From assembly GCA_003550305.1 (NCBI GenBank), contig QKYT01000086.1, positions 255,694 through 273,956 of the forward strand: a DNA stretch of 18,263 nt. The letters run 5' to 3'. Under the pieces are notes generated by a model. It made no database searches, was not told the origin of the DNA, and was given only the letters and a program-made list of their open reading frames with translations. This document shows positions 18,175 through 18,263 of the stretch, one piece after another; the stretch's first letter is position 1, and the number at the start of each line of letters is the position of its first letter. The position numbers and the translations under genes were made by a program. Source of the stretch: Glomus cerebriforme. Its lineage: Eukaryota; Glomeromycota; Glomeromycetes; Glomerales; Glomeraceae.

Positions 18175-18263
18175 TTATAAACGCCTATATTCAGTTATAA
18201 CTTCTTCATTTGTTAAACCAGTTTCATGATTCTCAGGAAGTGTTATATTAAAACTAATAATAA
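18175..18263 (-). CDS. 3' end of an unknown gene entering from the right edge
   Basis: The last 28 codons of a minus-strand frame read IISFNITLPENHETGLTNEE and VITEYRRL before a TAA at 18175-18177. The frame is open to the edge of the window, so the start lies outside. Composition is protein-like (Glu, Thr, Asn, Pro, Arg) compared with flanking random AT-rich frames. It could also be a final exon or another relic. Confidence 0.5.
   Translation of the reverse strand, partial: IISFNITLPENHETGLTNEEVITEYRRL

Noticed and set aside
1..18263. CRISPR array, bacterial operon or phage module
   Set aside because: No regularly spaced repeats, no ribosome-binding-site pattern and no prokaryotic gene packing; all evidence points to a eukaryotic genome.

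Overview
The window is very AT-rich and eukaryotic: short AT-rich spliceosomal-type introns, an F-box protein gene, a non-LTR retrotransposon and several decayed transposon or gene fragments. Base composition, the F-box family, the retrotransposon's domain order and a Myb/SANT-like fragment together look most like an arbuscular mycorrhizal fungus (Glomeromycotina, Rhizophagus-like). That assignment is recognition and inference; no marker gene is present to prove it.

Region 1 (about 1-6917, minus strand) is one LINE-type retrotransposon cut by the left edge of the window, so its 3' end and target-site duplications are not visible. ORF1 (from 6880, with one frameshift near 6690) encodes a coiled coil, an RRM-like fold, two CCHC knuckles and a basic tail. 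Its TGA stop overlaps the ATG of ORF2 (ATGA, 4959-4962). ORF2 encodes an AP-type endonuclease, a reverse transcriptase with an FMDD box, and a C-terminal CX2CX8HX3C finger. ORF2 is dead: I count three in-frame stops and eight frameshifts.

Region 2 (6918-11524) is mostly non-coding. It holds a diverged dispersed repeat, a short unexplained open frame with flanking inverted repeat, a duplicated A/B repeat pair, and inside that pair a relic of a hAT transposase dimerisation domain.

Region 3 (11525-12910) is the one intact, complete gene: an intronless F-box/LRR-like protein of 448 residues on the minus strand, with a TATA-like box 39 bp before its ATG.

Region 4 (12911-18263) holds several broken coding fragments that become visible only when frames are joined across stops and indels: 13027-13148 (+), 14532-14770 (+), 14921-15330 (-), 16698-17009 (-, Myb/SANT-like with a 61-nt intron) and 17360-17638 (-). 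There is also a candidate exon at 17731-17925 (+) and the 3' end of a minus-strand gene entering from the right edge. I do not see a coherent new multi-gene system. The interest lies in the retrotransposon's translation arrangement and decay pattern and in the density of hidden gene relics.
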